This document shows positions 44,584-45,641 of a DNA stretch of 45,641 nt, piece after piece; positions within the stretch are counted from its first letter, which is position 1; every line of letters begins with the position of its first letter. The stretch spans positions 1 to 45,641 of the forward strand of contig REEU01000170.1 in assembly GCA_007694905.1 (NCBI GenBank). Direction: 5' to 3'. The translations under genes and the position numbers were made by a program. The notes under the pieces were generated by a model. That model saw nothing but the letters and a program-made list of their open reading frames with translations, did not search any database and had not been told where the DNA came from. The stretch is from Gammaproteobacteria bacterium. GTDB taxonomy: Bacteria; Pseudomonadota; Gammaproteobacteria; Pseudomonadales; Azotimanducaceae.

Positions 44584-44658
44584 GTCCAACAAACTCGCCA
44601 ACGCGGACCTACGTTTTCGCTTCGCTTCAAACCCGGCCGGTTACGCTGGGCGTTGGGC
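44584..44658 (+). other. attC3 (cassette 3 recombination site)
   Basis: Cores GTCCAAC (44584-44590) and GTTGGGC (44652-44658) bound a 75-base site. GTCCAAC is the exact complement of GTTGGAC at the start of cassette 3, 1.4 kb upstream, proving that the AlkD-like and DinB-like genes form one cassette. Its inner arms differ from attC1 and attC2, suggesting a different source. Confidence 0.8.
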
Positions 44659-44674
44659 AGCAGGGTGGTGCTAG

Positions 44675-45271
44675 ATGCGAACCAACTACGTCATGATTGA
44701 CTTCGAGAGCGTGCAGCCCAATAGCTTGGAGCTACTACATCGAGACCACTTCCGAGTGCTGGTGTTCGTTGGTGCGAATCAGACTAAGGTGCCCTTTGAG
44801 GTGGCGTCAGTGCTACAGGCCATGGGCGAGAATGCGGAATATGTGAAGATCTCAGGCTCAGGTAAAAACGCGCTGGACTTCCATATCGCATTCCGTATTG
44901 GGCAGCTATCGGAACAGGATCCGAAAGCCTTTTTCCATATCATCTCCAAGGACAAGGGCTTCGATCCACTCATTACCTACTTGAAATGCCGCGGAATCCT
45001 GGCCGCTCGAGCGAACTCCATCGATAGCATTGCTTTCGTCAGGACGGCCAATGCGAAGACATCGGAGGAGCGCGCTCAGTTGTTCATGGCGAAGCTTGAT
45101 CAGCCGAAGTTCACGAAGCCCCGGACTATCAAGACGCTTGGTAGTGCGATCGGTGCATTCTTTCAAAAGCAGCTCGCGGACGACGAGATTGCCGCCGTCA
45201 TCGGTGTTATGGAGAAGGCGGGTTTTATCATGGTCGGTGACGGGAAGGTCAGCTATGCATCTGCTGCCTAA
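44675..45271 (+). CDS. Cassette 4: PIN-like/NYN-type domain protein
   Basis: The 198-residue protein opens MRTNYVMIDFESVQPNSLELL, resembling the acidic first motif (DxE) of PIN-like/NYN nucleases. It then has VLVFVGANQTKVPFEV, EYVKISGSGKNALDFHIAFRIGQL with a conserved Asp, and FFHIISKDKGFDPLITYLK with another. The order D-E ... D ... D fits a metal-dependent nuclease core. The C-terminal ~60 residues (PRTIKTLGSAIGAFFQKQL) look like a small helical winged-helix-type module. RNA or DNA cleavage is inferred. TAA is part of the next attC core. Confidence 0.82.
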   Translation: MRTNYVMIDFESVQPNSLELLHRDHFRVLVFVGANQTKVPFEVASVLQAMGENAEYVKISGSGKNALDFHIAFRIGQLSEQDPKAFFHIISKDKGFDPLITYLKCRGILAARANSIDSIAFVRTANAKTSEERAQLFMAKLDQPKFTKPRTIKTLGSAIGAFFQKQLADDEIAAVIGVMEKAGFIMVGDGKVSYASAA

Positions 45272-45298
45272 CAATATAGATAGGTCGCGCGCACCGAT
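45266..45298 (+). other. attC4, 5' part only
   Basis: The core GCCTAAC (45266-45272) overlaps the stop of the PIN-like gene and pairs with the cassette 4 start GTTGGGC with one G/T wobble. About 26 bases further on, an inverted-repeat element begins, and no GTTRRRY core could be found on its far side before the window ends. The site looks truncated or interrupted. Confidence 0.5.
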
Positions 45299-45571
45299 GC
45301 TAGGGAAGTGCTGATCGATTCCTCCGCGACTCTGGCCCTCAGGGCGCGTTCGCATCAAGGCGCGCTTGCGCAGGCATAGTGGTGCTACGTCAAGCAAGCG
45401 CAACGCGGAGGCGGGCGCACCCTGAGGGCCCCGAAGGGCGGGCGTTTGCCGGCGCATTGGCGGCGTTGCGCCGCTTGCAAAGGCAACCAGCCTTCCCTGC
45501 GCGACGCGCCTTGCCACTGCACCGGCAATCACCCGCACAGCCGTGGAGGAATTGATCAGCACTTTCCTAGC
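45299..45571. mobile_element. MITE-like element with 27-base inverted repeats
   Basis: The left end 45299-45325 and right end 45545-45571 are inverted repeats matching at 25 of 27 positions, including AAGTGCTGATC and ATTCCTCC. CTAG sits at the outer edge of each end (45300-45303 and 45567-45570), as expected for a 4-base YTAR target duplication of IS5-group elements. The ~220 bases inside encode no credible transposase, so this is a non-autonomous or decayed element. Assignment to IS5-type relatives rests on the CTAG flanks only. Confidence 0.65.
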
Positions 45572-45641
45572 GTCCTTTAACAATACTTCGTTGCATAATT
45601 TGTAGCCATGGAGTCGCCTCAATTGGAGGGACAAGCGTCAT
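45572..45641. other. Window end after the MITE
   Basis: AT-rich stretch with an ATG at 45609 open to the window edge. Too short to assign; no GTTRRRY core is seen. Confidence 0.4.

Larger units (their letters stand above)
40835..45298. mobile_element. Chromosomal integron with four gene cassettes
   Basis: Composed of intI (minus), attI, and cassettes 1 (42002-42574), 2 (42575-43237), 3 (43238-44652) and 4 (44653 onward). All cassette genes read away from intI. For cassettes 1-3 the first 7-base core (GTTAAGC, GTTAGCG, GTTGGAC) is exactly complementary to the core that opens its own attC (GCTTAAC, CGCTAAC, GTCCAAC). Cassettes are visibly less GC-rich than the chromosome. The array has no transposon ends and two nearly identical attC sites, as expected of a sedentary chromosomal integron. 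Confidence 0.9.

Noticed and set aside
44906..45634. 242-codon minus-strand frame covering cassette 4 and the MITE
   Set aside because: Opposes the PIN-like gene and reads through both inverted repeats; it is a by-product of the MITE sequence.

Overview
The window is a 45.6 kb stretch of a GC-rich gammaproteobacterial chromosome. Evidence is the gene content (mutM, coaD, ftsYEX-rpoH, metXW, pilTU, pilGHIJ-chpA-chpC, gshB-tonB-yqgE-ruvX) and a gene order that closely follows the Pseudomonas mutM-to-chpC region as I know it. Base composition, REP types and the chromosomal integron suggest a Chromatiales/Xanthomonadales-like lineage rather than Pseudomonas itself, but genus cannot be fixed from sequence reading alone.

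Layout. 1-106: REP-type palindromes. 107-4694: orphan hyuA, mutM, a small exported protein, coaD, rsmD. 4748-9522: ftsY-ftsE-ftsX-rpoH-DUF423-trmB on the plus strand, with a CIRCE-like palindrome lying exactly on the rpoH promoter. 9523-9842: REP cluster. 9843-14038: a tightly overlapping minus-strand operon metX-metW-DUF4426-rdgB-hemW, in which five REP palindromes sit in frame inside the DUF4426 coding region. 14142-16344: yggS-proC-yggT. 16485-18698: pilT-pilU. 18778-21630: gshB-tonB-yqgE-ruvX (minus). 21868-31899: a type IV pilus chemosensory operon pilG-pilH-pilI-pilJ-chpA-chpC that lacks pilK and chpB and has a PilJ almost without a periplasmic domain. 32067-34837: metK-metF-rsmE (minus). 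35070-38297: tkt-pgk. 38558-40544: an HxlR/SCP2 regulator, a polynucleotide 3'-phosphatase-like HAD protein and an SDR dehydrogenase.

40835 to the end is a chromosomal integron: intI reading leftward, an attI region with direct repeats, and four cassettes. Three are complete. In each of these the 7-base core at the start is the exact reverse complement of the core at the start of its own attC, which fixes the boundaries. Cassette 1 carries an uncharacterised basic/acidic small-protein pair. Cassette 2 carries a type II toxin-antitoxin pair. Cassette 3 carries an AlkD-like and a DinB-like gene, each broken by one in-frame TAG. Cassette 4 carries a PIN-like protein. Its attC shows only a 5' core; a transposase-less inverted-repeat element flanked by CTAG lies immediately downstream.

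Functional themes: methionine/SAM supply (metX/W, metF, metK), envelope and division (ftsYEX, tonB, yggT), twitching motility and its signalling, and mobile or repetitive DNA (two REP families, integron, MITE). No tRNA, rRNA or CRISPR array was seen.
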